A stretch of 64,000 bases of DNA from an uncultured Opitutia bacterium (GCA_903877135.1 CAIRCN010000044.1:41774-105773), one strand, 5' to 3'; positions 1 through 9,365 are shown, numbered from the stretch's first letter. The notes: generated by a model not told the origin, from the sequence alone. A program made the numbers and translations.

Positions 1-2
1 TC

Positions 3-317
3 GACGAAAACATCATCGCCGTCGTCACGCTCTACTTTTATCCCGGCAAGCCGCTCATCGCCGAGCTCGGTTCGCTCTACGTCATGCCGTTTTACCACAA
101 CCGCGGCATCGGCAAGAAAATGGTCGAGTATGCCTGCTTGCAGGCGAAGGAACGCGGCGCTGCGAGCGTCATCGCGCTCTCGACACAAAGTTTCGGCTTC
201 TTCACCAACGTCGCCGGCTTCGAGGAAGCGACGAAGGATATCCTCCCTGAATCCCGCCTGAAGACCTACGACGACAGCGGTCGCAACGCCAAGGTGCTGG
301 TGAAGCAGCTCGGGTGA
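3..317 (+). CDS. argA: Amino-acid N-acetyltransferase (N-acetylglutamate synthase), C-terminal part
   Basis: The gene enters from the left edge, so only about 104 C-terminal residues are visible. They form a GNAT acetyltransferase domain: the acetyl-CoA loop reads NRGIGKKMVEYA, and it is followed by FGFFTNVAGFEEA and LPESRLKTYDDSGRN, an ending I associate with ArgA-type N-acetylglutamate synthases that make the first arginine precursor from glutamate and acetyl-CoA. The amino-acid-kinase-like N-terminal half expected of ArgA would lie outside the window. It converges with the sugar-binding protein gene 13 bases downstream. Another GNAT enzyme is possible, but the conserved C-terminus makes ArgA the best reading. 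Confidence 0.8.
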   Translation, partial: DENIIAVVTLYFYPGKPLIAELGSLYVMPFYHNRGIGKKMVEYACLQAKERGAASVIALSTQSFGFFTNVAGFEEATKDILPESRLKTYDDSGRNAKVLVKQLG

Positions 318-330
318 CGCGCCGCCGCGG

Positions 331-1305
331 CTACTTCAGGTATTTTCCCAACGGCGGGTGCAACAGCTCGGCCATGGCCGGCTCCGCCATGTTCTCCTTC
401 GTCACCAGTTCGCAACCGGTGTCGATACTCAGCTCCACTTTCTTTCCGCTGAGCGCGGCCACCATGGTTTTCACGCCGAGGTAACCCATCTTGAAGGGAT
501 TCTGCACGACGAGCCCCTGAAGGTCTCCGGCCTTGAGCGCCGCCACCGTCAGGGTGCCCGTGTCAAAGCCGACGAGCTTCACTTTGCCACCCGCCATCCC
601 GCTGTCGCGCAGCGCCAGCAACATACCGGTCGCGGAAGATTCATTGGGCGCGAAAATGCCCGTCACCTCGTGGCCGAACCGGTTGAGCAGATTCTCGCTG
701 ACGGCTTTCGCGGTGTCGCGCGTAGCCCCCGCGTGCTGGTCGCTGGAGATGATCGCGATGCCCGGAAATTCCTTCGCGATCGTGTCAAAGAAACCCGCCT
801 CGCGCTGTTCCGTGCTCGTCGAACCGGCGAGCACGCGCAGGAGGATGACCCGGCCTTTGCCGCCGAGCAGCGCGGCCAGCCGCCGCGCACCGAGCACTCC
901 ACCCTTGTAATTGTCAGTCGAAACCGTGGCCGCAGGCAGCTTCGAATCGAGCCCCGAGTCGATGATCACGACGGGGATGCACGCGCGCACCGCCGTCTCG
1001 ACGGGCGCGACGAGCGCCTTGGCGTCGAGTGGCGCGAGCACGATTCCGCTCACGCCGCGGCCGACGAAATTCTCGACCACCTGCACCTGTTGCTCGCGGT
1101 CGTCCTCACGCAGCGGCCCCTTCCAGATCACGTCCACCCTGACGCCCTCGGCCTTCAGTTCTCCGGCGGCGGCAAGCGCCCCGGCGTGGATCGATTTCCA
1201 GAACTCGTGCGTCGTCCCCTTCGGGATGACCGCCACTTGATAGGTCTGCGCAAGCGCCGAGGCGGACAGAACGCTGGACAGCAGGAGGGGGCGGAGAATC
1301 TTCAT
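331..1305 (-). CDS. Periplasmic sugar-binding protein (RbsB-like, ABC importer)
   Basis: This 324-residue secreted protein begins with a clear signal peptide (MKILRPLLLSSVLSASALAQ). It then shows the type I periplasmic-binding fold of ribose/galactose binders: VAVIPKGTTHEFWKSIHAG near the N-terminus, GIVLAPLDAKALVAPV near 95, a hinge-region TDNYKGG, and FAPNESSATG and LVGFDTG in the second lobe. It should capture a sugar or related small molecule in the periplasm for an ABC importer. No permease or ATPase gene is adjacent, so the partners are elsewhere. The upstream neighbour on the same strand is a RidA homologue 6 bases away, and the two are probably cotranscribed. The ligand cannot be read from the sequence. 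Confidence 0.85.
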   Translation of the reverse strand: MKILRPLLLSSVLSASALAQTYQVAVIPKGTTHEFWKSIHAGALAAAGELKAEGVRVDVIWKGPLREDDREQQVQVVENFVGRGVSGIVLAPLDAKALVAPVETAVRACIPVVIIDSGLDSKLPAATVSTDNYKGGVLGARRLAALLGGKGRVILLRVLAGSTSTEQREAGFFDTIAKEFPGIAIISSDQHAGATRDTAKAVSENLLNRFGHEVTGIFAPNESSATGMLLALRDSGMAGGKVKLVGFDTGTLTVAALKAGDLQGLVVQNPFKMGYLGVKTMVAALSGKKVELSIDTGCELVTKENMAEPAMAELLHPPLGKYLK

Positions 1306-1311
1306 GTCCGG

Positions 1312-1773
1312 TCAGGGTTTGAGTTCCACGACGACCTGCACTTCAGCGGTCGAGCCTTTGGGCAGACCGTTGACCGCCACGGCGGCGCGGGCGTGCTTTC
1401 CGGCCTCGCCGAAGATTTTGACTAGGAGGTCGCTCGCGCCGTTGATGACAGCGGGGCTGTCGGCGAAGCCGTCCACGGCGTTGACGAAGCCGCTCACAAA
1501 GACGATGCGCGCCACCCGATCGAGCGAACCGACGGCAGCCTTGATGTTGGCGAGTGTGTTGAGCGCACAAATTTCCGCAGCCTTGTAGCCGGTCTGCACC
1601 GTCTGTTCTTTGCCCACCTGCCCGACATGGGTCATCTGACCGGCGACCATGCACACAGTGCCGGAGCAGTAGAGCAGATTGCCCGTGCGCACGGTGGTCA
1701 CATAGCTGCCGGCGGCGGCGGGCGGATTGGGGAGCGTGAGGCCGAGTTCGGCTAGTTTGGATTCGGGATTCAT
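1312..1773 (-). CDS. RidA family (YjgF/YER057c/UK114) protein
   Basis: This 153-residue protein matches the RidA superfamily, small trimeric proteins that hydrolyse reactive enamines/imines made by PLP enzymes or act on related metabolites. The segments GNLLYCSGTVCMV, AAEICALNTLANIKAAVGSLD and the C-terminal KGSTAEVQVVVEL occupy the expected places. It is longer than classical RidA (about 128 residues) and the usual arginine-containing signature near the C-terminus is not obvious, so it probably belongs to a divergent subgroup. The ATG start gives an N-terminus with no signal peptide, so it is cytosolic. It is transcribed with the sugar-binding protein gene and divergently from the amidase gene, across a 139-base gap that should hold both promoters. 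Confidence 0.85.
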   Translation of the reverse strand: MNPESKLAELGLTLPNPPAAAGSYVTTVRTGNLLYCSGTVCMVAGQMTHVGQVGKEQTVQTGYKAAEICALNTLANIKAAVGSLDRVARIVFVSGFVNAVDGFADSPAVINGASDLLVKIFGEAGKHARAAVAVNGLPKGSTAEVQVVVELKP

Positions 1774-1912
1774 GACGCAAACGTGGCTCGCCGGCCGTGC
1801 GAAGCAAAGCGGATTTTAGCGTCCATAGTTCTGCCGATTTCCCCTGATCACCGCTGCACCAGTCCTGATCGTGCAGGGTTGCCTCCACACCTAGCAGCGG
1901 CACATTGTAACT

Positions 1913-3157
1913 ATGACAATTCGAGATTGGCAGTCGCTGGACCCTCGTGCCGCCGCGAGAGAGGTGCATCGTCGAGTCAAACTGCTCTCACCCGGCCAGC
2001 AACGCGCCGTGATTGCGTCGCTGCGAAACGAGGTCGCTCTAGAGCAAGATCTAGCCGCAGTTCAACCCAACGCACCCCTCTCGGGTGTGCCCTATCTGCT
2101 GAAAGATCTCTTTGATCTTGCCGGACAACCGACTTGCGCCGGCTCCACTTTTCTCCCCGAAGTGCGCCCCACCCCATCGGCCGACTCCGCCATCGTGCGG
2201 GCGCTGGGTGAAGCCGGTGCCATTTGCACGGGCAAGACACACCTGCACGAATTCGCCTACGGCATCACCGGCGAGAATCAGCACTACGGCGACTGCGAGC
2301 ATCCGCGTTTTCCCGGCCGTACCACTGGCGGTTCCAGCAGCGGCTCGGCGGCGGCGGTGGCGGCGGGGATCGTGCCGCTGGCGATCGGCACGGACACGGG
2401 CGGCTCGGTGCGGCTGCCCGCCGCGTTCTGCGGGCTGTTTGGCTTTAGGCTCACACCGCGCGACCGTTTCATCGCCGACGCGTTTCCACTAGCAGTGAGT
2501 TTCGACACGACCGGCTGGTTCACTACCAACGCGGACGACATGAACCTAGTAACGCAAACCCTGTGTGGCTCCGATTCCCTCTCACACGAACCGCGCGGCT
2601 GCTACCTCGAAAGGCCGGGCATGGATGCGGATGCTGCCGCCGCGTGTCTATGCGCCAGCAGGCGTCTTGGTCCAGCTGCGGATGCCGCTACGCAACGCGA
2701 ATTGACCGAGGCCTTTTCCGCCGCTGTGGAAATCTACAGCACCCTCGTCGCCGCCGAGGCGTGGCAGGTGCACAAAAACTGGTTCGAGCCCTTCCGAAAT
2801 CGCTACGATCCCTTCGTCTGGCAGAGGCTGAACCGCGCTCGCACCATCGAGACAGGCGAAGTCGAACGTGCGCGCGGCCAGCTCGCCCAAGTCCGAAAAA
2901 CCTGGGCGGCGTTTTTCAGCGATCACGATTTTCTCGTCCTACCCGCCGCGCCCTTCGGCGCGCTGACCAAGGCCGAGTGCACCATCGAAAACCGCAACCG
3001 CATCCTTACTTTGACTGCGCCCGCCAGTCTCGGTGGCCGGCCGGTGCTGACCGTGCCCGTCACCCTGCCCTCGGGCCTGACCACAGGTCTTCAGATCGTG
3101 GTCCGCGATGTGCACAGTCCGGTGGTGTGTTGGGCGCTCGCCAAGTTCAACGACTGA
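1913..3157 (+). CDS. Amidase signature family amidohydrolase
   Basis: This 414-residue cytosolic enzyme has the full amidase-signature catalytic set: Lys64 in YLLKDLF, the Gly/Ser-rich stretch TTGGSSSGSAAAVAAG with the cis-serine near 141-142, and the nucleophile Ser165 in DTGGSVRLPAAFCG. Members hydrolyse amide bonds (amides, allophanate, Glu-tRNA amidation). It is somewhat shorter than typical GatA or allophanate hydrolase (450-600 residues), has no second domain, and is not next to gatB or gatC, so it is unlikely to be the GatA subunit. It lies divergent from the RidA gene, and both could act in nitrogen-compound turnover, but that link is only contextual. The substrate is unknown. Confidence 0.85.
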   Translation: MTIRDWQSLDPRAAAREVHRRVKLLSPGQQRAVIASLRNEVALEQDLAAVQPNAPLSGVPYLLKDLFDLAGQPTCAGSTFLPEVRPTPSADSAIVRALGEAGAICTGKTHLHEFAYGITGENQHYGDCEHPRFPGRTTGGSSSGSAAAVAAGIVPLAIGTDTGGSVRLPAAFCGLFGFRLTPRDRFIADAFPLAVSFDTTGWFTTNADDMNLVTQTLCGSDSLSHEPRGCYLERPGMDADAAAACLCASRRLGPAADAATQRELTEAFSAAVEIYSTLVAAEAWQVHKNWFEPFRNRYDPFVWQRLNRARTIETGEVERARGQLAQVRKTWAAFFSDHDFLVLPAAPFGALTKAECTIENRNRILTLTAPASLGGRPVLTVPVTLPSGLTTGLQIVVRDVHSPVVCWALAKFND

Positions 3158-3180
3158 ACTCCCGCCCGCCAGCGGCGCGG

Positions 3181-3606
3181 TTAAGTTGCGCCCTTGGCCT
3201 TGATGAGAAGGAGCGGCACCAGAATGTTGTGCCGCACGTGGCGGACGGTGCTGCCCAGAAACAGGTCGCCCACGATCAGGTGTCCGTGCGTGCTCATCGC
3301 CACGAGATCGCAGCCCTTCGCTTTGACCCATTTGACGATCTCCTCGCCGGGTTCGCCAAAAGCCAGCTCGGCCGTCGCCGCGACGCCGGCTATCTGCAAC
3401 TCCGCCTTGATTTTTTCCAAGTAGGTCACGTCTTCCGCCACCTCCGGGCTGACCGCCTCGGAGCCAAAAGTGCGCGCCGCCCAGCCATCGGCGACGTGCA
3501 ACAGCACCACTTGGCTGTGCATGAGGAGCGCGAGTTCTTTAATATGCTCGATGATCGTCCGGTCAGTGGGGGTCGCTTCCAGGGTAACGAGAATTTTTTT
3601 ATACAT
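3181..3606 (-). CDS. Universal stress protein UspA family
   Basis: This 141-residue single-domain Usp protein begins MYKKILVTLEATP, the first strand of the fold, and ends with the nucleotide-binding region: DLVAMSTHGH, a 9-residue spacer and GS, then VRHVRHNILVPLLLIK. The first glycine of the usual G-x2-G-x9-G(S/T) ATP motif is a serine, which is common in the family. Such proteins bind ATP and respond to starvation or metal stress. The gene starts 18 bases after the stop of mntH on the same strand, so the two very likely share a transcript. A role linked to metal uptake is inferred from that pairing only. Confidence 0.9.
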   Translation of the reverse strand: MYKKILVTLEATPTDRTIIEHIKELALLMHSQVVLLHVADGWAARTFGSEAVSPEVAEDVTYLEKIKAELQIAGVAATAELAFGEPGEEIVKWVKAKGCDLVAMSTHGHLIVGDLFLGSTVRHVRHNILVPLLLIKAKGAT

Positions 3607-3624
3607 AGCGCAGCTTTTCGCGAC

Positions 3625-5070
3625 TCAGTGTCCAACAATCACCGCCCAAGCTTCCCGGAGTGCATCGGGCAGAGTGTAAAGATCCATGGCGGTGATGAGG
3701 ATGGCACTACCCCATCCGGTAATCAACAGGAACCAGCCGTTGCGCCATTCGCCCATGCGCTTGCGCGAACTGGTGAAATGCAGCAGCGGAAACATCGCAA
3801 AGGGCAGAATCAGGCACAGCACCACCTGGCTGAGATTAACCAGCTCCGTCACGCTGCCGTTGCCGCGCACGCTGATGATCCAGATCGCCGGCACCACGGC
3901 CAGCGTCCGCGTGATCAGCCGCCGGACCCACGGGCGGATGCGCCAGTGCATGAATCCCTCCATCACCACCTGTCCCGCGAGCGTGCCGGTGATGGTGCTG
4001 CTTTGTCCGCTCGCCAGCAGCGCCACCGCGAACAACGTGCTCGCCAGCGTCGTCCCCAGCAGCGGCGCAAGCGTTAGGTGCGCCACGCGGATCCAATCGC
4101 TGTCGGGACTGAACGCGATCGTCTGGCCGCCCGCCACGGTCACACTGGTTTTCCCATAAAACACCATCGCCGCCAGCACCAGAATCGCCGCGTTGATGAA
4201 GAACGCGATGGTCAGAGCGATGGTCGTGTCGATCGTGTTAAACCGGACGGCGCGGCGAATGGACGGCGCGTCCTGCTGCAACCGGCGCGTCTGCACCAAG
4301 GCCGAGTGCAGGTAGAGATTGTGCGGCATCACCGTCGCCCCGATCATGCCGATCGCCACGATGAGCATGCCGGCCTCGGCAAAGTTGGGGCGCACCAGTG
4401 CCTGCCCCATTTCCAGAAAACTCGGCTGGGTCTGCGCCAGTCCGAAAATCTCGATGCCGTAGCAGACTGTGATGGTCAGCACGAAGACCGCGACCACCGC
4501 CTCTATCAGCCGCATCCCGATCCCTTGCAGGCTTAGGAGGAGCAGCACATCGACGGCCGTGATGATGATCGCCAGCTGCATCGGGATATGAAAAAGGAGA
4601 TTGAGCGCGACGGCGCTGCCGAGGGATTCAGCGAGGTCGGTCATGCCAATGGCAATTTCCATCGACACCCAGTTGGGCCAGCGCGTCCAACGCGGATACC
4701 AGTCGCGGCAGCACTGGGCGAGGTCTTTGCCGGTGGCCACGCCGAGTCGGGCCGCGATCACTTGTAGGAAGATGGCCATCAAACTGGCGAGGCCGACCAC
4801 CCACAGCAGTCCGTATTTGAACTGCGCGCCGCCTTGCAGGTCGGTGCCCCAGTTGCCCGGGTCCATATAACCCACACTGATCAGAATCGCCGGCCCGACG
4901 AAGGCCCGCCACTGCTTCCAGAAGCCGGCTTTCTGGTCAGGCACTTCCACCGATCCGTGCATTCCTTCCAATGAGACGTGACTTGGGTGCAACTCGCTCG
5001 CATTCGCTGCCGCGCGCAACTCCCCCGGGGCGGACCTGTTGTCTTCCGGGGGCTGGTTCATTGGCGGCAT
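3625..5070 (-). CDS. mntH: Nramp-family Mn(II)/divalent metal transporter
   Basis: The protein is 481 residues long from the ATG at 5070 and carries both Nramp hallmarks: DPGN at residues 70-73 (VGYMDPGNWGTDL) in the first helix and MPHN at 248-251 (ATVMPHNLYLHS) in helix 6. Together these form the metal site. About eleven hydrophobic helices follow the expected pattern. It imports Mn(II) or Fe(II) with protons through the inner membrane. The open frame continues far upstream, but that part is compositionally antisense-like and overlaps the permease gene. An AGGA lies 13 bases before 5070; ATGs at 5061 or 4962 are also possible starts. The first 50 residues are a hydrophilic tail. uspA follows after 18 bases. 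Confidence 0.92.
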   Translation of the reverse strand: MPPMNQPPEDNRSAPGELRAAANASELHPSHVSLEGMHGSVEVPDQKAGFWKQWRAFVGPAILISVGYMDPGNWGTDLQGGAQFKYGLLWVVGLASLMAIFLQVIAARLGVATGKDLAQCCRDWYPRWTRWPNWVSMEIAIGMTDLAESLGSAVALNLLFHIPMQLAIIITAVDVLLLLSLQGIGMRLIEAVVAVFVLTITVCYGIEIFGLAQTQPSFLEMGQALVRPNFAEAGMLIVAIGMIGATVMPHNLYLHSALVQTRRLQQDAPSIRRAVRFNTIDTTIALTIAFFINAAILVLAAMVFYGKTSVTVAGGQTIAFSPDSDWIRVAHLTLAPLLGTTLASTLFAVALLASGQSSTITGTLAGQVVMEGFMHWRIRPWVRRLITRTLAVVPAIWIISVRGNGSVTELVNLSQVVLCLILPFAMFPLLHFTSSRKRMGEWRNGWFLLITGWGSAILITAMDLYTLPDALREAWAVIVGH

Positions 5071-5295
5071 TTCGACGACTGGTTCCTGCCGATGAGCGGC
5101 TGGGGCGCGGCGCGCGCCGGAACGACACGCCCAAAGCCACCAGCATCGGGCGTTGGCGGGCAGGCGGAAGTGCAATTCATGCAGGACGGAATCGATGGCA
5201 TCACGCCCATTCTGGCAAGCCCAAGTCAGCGCCACCTGCGGCCGCGTCACTTCGGCCTTGCCGCGCCGAGAGCCGGGCGAACACACTCCGCCGCG

Positions 5296-6990
5296 ATGTC
5301 GAAATCGCTTGCGCGCACCGTCTTCGTCCTCACCGCCGTGTTCTTCGCGGCGTTCTTCCTCTGGCCCATCCTCCAGATTCTCCAGGGTGGGTTCATCGAC
5401 GCCGACGGTCACCTCACCTTCGCCTACTTCACCACGCTGCTCTCCGACCCGACCTATCTCGGCGGCCTGCGCAACTCCCTCCTCCTCGCCTGCGCCACCA
5501 CCGTCATCGCCCTCGCCCTCGCCCTTCCGCTCGCGTTCGTCAGCGACCGTTTTCATTTTCCCGGCAAAACCCTCCTCGGCTCCGTCGTGCTGATACCGAT
5601 GATCCTGCCGCCCTTCGTGGGCGCCATCGGCATCAAACAAATCTTCGGCCAATACGGCGCGCTCAACGCCCTGCTCCACCACGCCGGCCTGCTCGCGCCC
5701 GCCACGACGATCGACTGGTTCGCCGCGAACCAGTTCTGGGGCGTCGCCCTCGTGCAGGCGCTCGCGCTCTACCCCATCATCTACCTCAACACCGTCGCCG
5801 CCCTCGCCAACATCGACCCCGCGATGGAGGAGGCCGCGCAAAACCTCGGCTGCACCGGCCTGCGGCGTTTCTGGCGCATCACGCTCCCGCTCATCCATCC
5901 CGGCCTCTTCGCCGGCGGCACCATCGTCTTCATCTGGGCGTTCACCGAACTCGGCACGCCGCTCATCTTCGACTACGCGCAGGTGACAAGTGTCCAGATT
6001 TACTACGGCCTGAAAGACATCGGCGGCAACCCGTTCCCCTACGCGCTCACCGCCGTGATGCTCGCCTGCTCGGTCGCGCTCTACGCCATCGGCAAAGGCC
6101 TTTTTGGCCGCGCCAGCTACGCGATGATGGCCAAGGCCACCAGCACCGGCGGCGCCCGCCCGCTCCCCGCCGCCCACGCCTGGCTGTGCACCGCGCTCTT
6201 CTTCGGCGTCATCTTCGTCGCCCTCCTGCCACACCTCGGCGTCGTCCTCGTCGCCTTCTCGCGCGAGTGGTATGCGACGGTCGTCCCGCACGCCTACACA
6301 CTCGACAATTTCCGCCTCGCCCTCGGCCACGACCTCACCGTCCCCTCCATCGCCAACAGCCTGAAATTCGCCAGCATCTCCACCGTCATCGACCTCGTCC
6401 TCGGCGTCGCCATCGCCTACGTCATCGTGCGCTCGAAACTCGCCGGCCGCTCGGTCCTCGACTTCCTCGCGATGCTCCCGCTCGCCGTGCCCGGCATCGT
6501 GCTCGCCTTCGGTTATCTCGCCATGTCGCAGGACGGACGCTTCTGGTCGTTCATCAACCCGGTCCGCGACCCCACGATCCTCCTCACCATCGCCTACTCC
6601 GTCCGCCGTCTGCCCTACGTCGTGCGCTCCGCCGCCGCCGGCTTTCAGCAAACGAGCGAAACCCTCGAGGAAGCCGCGCTAAACCTCGGCTGCCCGCCGC
6701 TCAAGTCCGTCATCAAGGTCACGCTCCCGCTCATCGCCGCCAACCTCATCGCCGGCGTCCTGCTCGCCTTCGCCTTCGCGATGCTGGAAGTCAGCGACTC
6801 CCTCATCCTCGCCCAGAAACAGGCGTTTTACCCGATCACGAAGGCGATCCTGGAACTCTTCCAACTCCTCGGCGACGGCAAGTTCCTCGCGAGCGCCCTC
6901 GGCGTCTGGGCGATGGTTTTCCTCGGCGTTACCATCGCCGGTATGAGCCTCCTCCTCGGCAAGAAACTCGGGGCTATTTTCCGAGTGTAG
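5296..6990 (+). CDS. Iron(III)-type ABC transporter permease, two fused membrane domains
   Basis: This 564-residue inner-membrane protein contains two complete ABC permease domains in one chain, as in FbpB/ThiP-type importers. Each half carries an EAA coupling loop: EEAAQNLGCTGLRRFWRITL around 180-200 and EEAALNLGCPPLKSVIKVTL around 455-475. About twelve hydrophobic helices are visible. The ATG at 5296 is preferred because the frame upstream (back to 4978) has no membrane segments and overlaps mntH. No ATPase or binding protein is adjacent, but exactly those two components of a ferric/small-molecule importer lie at 17439-20221 on the opposite strand. These are probably parts of one transporter. 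Iron(III) as substrate is a family default, not proven. Confidence 0.88.
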   Translation: MSKSLARTVFVLTAVFFAAFFLWPILQILQGGFIDADGHLTFAYFTTLLSDPTYLGGLRNSLLLACATTVIALALALPLAFVSDRFHFPGKTLLGSVVLIPMILPPFVGAIGIKQIFGQYGALNALLHHAGLLAPATTIDWFAANQFWGVALVQALALYPIIYLNTVAALANIDPAMEEAAQNLGCTGLRRFWRITLPLIHPGLFAGGTIVFIWAFTELGTPLIFDYAQVTSVQIYYGLKDIGGNPFPYALTAVMLACSVALYAIGKGLFGRASYAMMAKATSTGGARPLPAAHAWLCTALFFGVIFVALLPHLGVVLVAFSREWYATVVPHAYTLDNFRLALGHDLTVPSIANSLKFASISTVIDLVLGVAIAYVIVRSKLAGRSVLDFLAMLPLAVPGIVLAFGYLAMSQDGRFWSFINPVRDPTILLTIAYSVRRLPYVVRSAAAGFQQTSETLEEAALNLGCPPLKSVIKVTLPLIAANLIAGVLLAFAFAMLEVSDSLILAQKQAFYPITKAILELFQLLGDGKFLASALGVWAMVFLGVTIAGMSLLLGKKLGAIFRV

Positions 6991-7011
6991 CAAGAAACCA
7001 AACGACCTCCC

Positions 7012-7863
7012 ATGCCCCTCCTCCTCCTCGTCTCCCTTATCTGGGCCTTTTCCTTCGGGCTCATCAAGCAACTCGGACTCGACGGCACCTTCGTCTCCGC
7101 CGCACGGCTCGGGCTGGCGCTGCTCGTCTTTATCCCGTTCCTGCGGCTGCGCGGTGTCGCCCAGCGCACCTGCCTCGCACTCGCCGGCATCGGCGCCGTG
7201 CAGTTCGGGCTCATGTATCTCGCCTACAACGAGAGCTTCCGCTTCCTCAAGGCCCACGAGATCGCGCTCTTCACGCTGACCACACCCGTCCTCGTCACAC
7301 TGCTCGCCGACGCCTTTGACCACACGCTCCGCGCCCGCGCCATGCTCGCCGCGCTGCTCGCCGTCCTCGGCGGTGCCGCGATCTATGCCCGGGCCGCGCC
7401 GTCCGCCGCCACGCTCACGGGCGTCGCGCTCGTGCAGCTCTCTAACCTCGCCTTCGCCCTCGGCCAAGTGCTCTACCGACGGCTCCGCCTGCGGCAGCCC
7501 GCCCTGCGCGACCGCAACGTCTTCGGCCTGCTCTACGCCGGCGGCTTCGCCATCGCGCTCGCCGCGATGTTCTCCCGCGACATCAACGCCATCCTCAACA
7601 CCAAGGAGCTCTTGATTCTGCTCTATCTCGGCGTCGTGGCCTCAGGCCTCGGCTTTTTCCTCTGGAACCTGGGCGCCACGCGCGTCTCCACCGGCACGCT
7701 CGCAGCGATGAATAACGCGAAAATCCCCCTCGCCGTAGCCGTCTCTCTGCTGGTCTTCGGAGAAACCGCCGACTGGCCTCGTCTGCTTTTGAGCGGCGCC
7801 TTCATGTTCGCCGCCATCGCCGTGGCCGAGGGCTGGTTCCGCGCCAAGGCGTCCGAAAGCTGA
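7012..7863 (+). CDS. EamA/DMT-family transporter
   Basis: This 283-residue protein has about ten hydrophobic helices in two EamA halves. Features typical of the drug/metabolite superfamily include the opening LIWAFSFGLIKQLGLDGTFV, the PFLRLRG loop, the ALFTLTTPVLVTLLA helix, and in the second half LGVVASGLGFFLWNLGATRVS with AAMNNAKIPLAVAVSLLVFGE. Members export or import amino acids and other metabolites; the substrate is not readable. It begins 21 bases after the ABC permease stop and is probably cotranscribed with it. Confidence 0.88.
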   Translation: MPLLLLVSLIWAFSFGLIKQLGLDGTFVSAARLGLALLVFIPFLRLRGVAQRTCLALAGIGAVQFGLMYLAYNESFRFLKAHEIALFTLTTPVLVTLLADAFDHTLRARAMLAALLAVLGGAAIYARAAPSAATLTGVALVQLSNLAFALGQVLYRRLRLRQPALRDRNVFGLLYAGGFAIALAAMFSRDINAILNTKELLILLYLGVVASGLGFFLWNLGATRVSTGTLAAMNNAKIPLAVAVSLLVFGETADWPRLLLSGAFMFAAIAVAEGWFRAKASES

Positions 7864-7912
7864 TTTCGTCGGCCGCGACAATCGACAGGTGTCGGTAAGA
7901 TGCTGGCGCTGC

Positions 7913-9316
7913 CTATGATGACGGGTGCGCTGCGTAATAGGCGTTGACCTTGTCAGCGACGTCGCTGAATCCGATGTCCTCGGTGTAAACTAGCTTGAAT
8001 TCTGCGATCGCCAGGTCCAGGTGGCCCATCAGCTCATGGCACGCACCAAGCTCGTAGATGATTTCCTTTTTCTGCTCGGTCATGCCCCCGAGTTCGGCCT
8101 TCGCGGTGCCGAGTTGCGCCACCGCTAGGTCGTAGAGCCTCTTAGCCTTGAAGGCGCGGCCGAGCCCCGTCAGCGCGGCGATGCGCACCTGCGGATTTTT
8201 CTGTGCATGCTGAAACTGCGCGATCGCCTGGTCGAACTGGCCGGCTGCGAGACAGCGCGCGCCCAGCACCTGCCGGGCCGCAAAATCGTTGGGGTAACGC
8301 TCCACCGTGCGCTGCGCGTCGCTGAGCCGGAACGCCGCCAGCTCGGCGCGCACCCCGTCGCGCCGCGCAACTGTATCCGCATTTCCCGGCGCCGCGGCGA
8401 CGGCGATTTCGCACTCCTGCAGCCGGCGCTCGATCAGCGCGGCCATGAGATCCGATTCTTGTTTTTCGAGGGAACTGTCCACCGCGCCCGCTGGCTGCTG
8501 CCGGGCCTGGCGCACCCACGCAAGCGCCTCATCGGGCCGACCGAGCTGTCGACACCCCCGGCACGAGCGCCCGGTAATGGTTCAAATTCGCCGGCTCCTC
8601 CGCGACCCGGACGCGCGCCTCGTCCAGGAGCCGGTGCGTCATGTCCTCCGCCGCGACCACTTTCGCGGACTGCTCGAGCGAGAAGGCCTGCGCCTCGTCG
8701 TTAAGTTTTTCGCGAAACGAACCGGTCGATTCCCAATTGCCCTGCGTGAGCGTCTGTGCCACCGACGCCTTGCGCATCAGGTTTTGCGCGCCGCCATCCA
8801 CTGGATGTACGCGCAGCACCGCATCGGCCAGTCGGAGCGCCTCGGCGGGTTTGCCGGCAGCGAGCAACCCTTCGCCGAGCGCGAGCAAATTGGCGTGGTC
8901 GTCGGGCGCGAGTTCGCGGATAGCCTCGTAGGCAAACGCCGCCGTCTCGGGCCAACCGAGCGCCAGTGCGGACTCGGCGAGCAGCTTGAGGGCCGGCGCG
9001 CTGGTCGGGTTGCCTGCCAGGGCCTTTTCAGCGGCCTCGAGCAACTTGGCCGGTCCTTTTTCGCAGCGCCCATGAAGAACGGCGCGGTGGAAAGGCTGCC
9101 CAGCGCCTTGGCCATGAAACGGTTTCTCGTCTGAAACTGCCGCAACTGCGCGGCGCGCTGGAGCCGGCGCGCGGCCAGGCAGCCGGGCGCGGTTTTCAAA
9201 ATCTGCGCACAGGCGTCGAGCGCGTAGTCGAGGTTGCCGCGCTCCAGCCCGACCCGCGCATTCTCGGCCAGCTTTTGCTGACGGGCGTCAAGCGAAGAAA
9301 CAGAAACTTCAGACAT
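7913..9316 (-). pseudogene. Tetratricopeptide-repeat protein gene interrupted by two frameshifts
   Basis: Three overlapping minus-strand frames together encode one continuous TPR protein of about 467 residues, starting at the ATG at 9316 (MSEVSVSSLDARQQ). The first break lies at an A5 run near 9059-9063: one extra A would join GAAKK to GPAKLLEAAEKA. The second lies at a G5 run near 8554-8558: removing one G would join NLNHYRALV to QLGRPDEALAWVRQA and remove the stop near 8529. TPR-like helices (EKALAGNPTSAPALKLLAES, AQRTVERYPNDFAARQVLGA) occur throughout. Both breaks are single-base changes in homopolymers, so sequencing error or recent decay fit equally well. No enzymatic domain is visible. 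The gene follows glmM by 49 bases on the same strand. Its role is unknown. Confidence 0.8.
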
Positions 9317-9365
9317 GGGCCGCAAGCAACGCCGCGCAGCTAGGAGGGTCAACGCTAGAGTCGTT

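Noticed and set aside
1913..3157. GatA subunit of Glu-tRNA amidotransferase
   Set aside because: Shorter than GatA and no gatB or gatC nearby; only the general amidase signature is supported.
5071..6651. Upstream continuation of the mntH frame giving a protein of about 1000 residues
   Set aside because: The extra part is antisense to the ABC permease, is rich in Glu/Gly/Asp repeats typical of antisense translation, and precedes a complete Nramp protein.
4971..7319. Arg/Pro-rich open frame over the ABC permease and EamA genes
   Set aside because: Out-of-frame translation of two well-supported membrane-protein genes; composition (Arg, Pro, His) is typical of a shadow.
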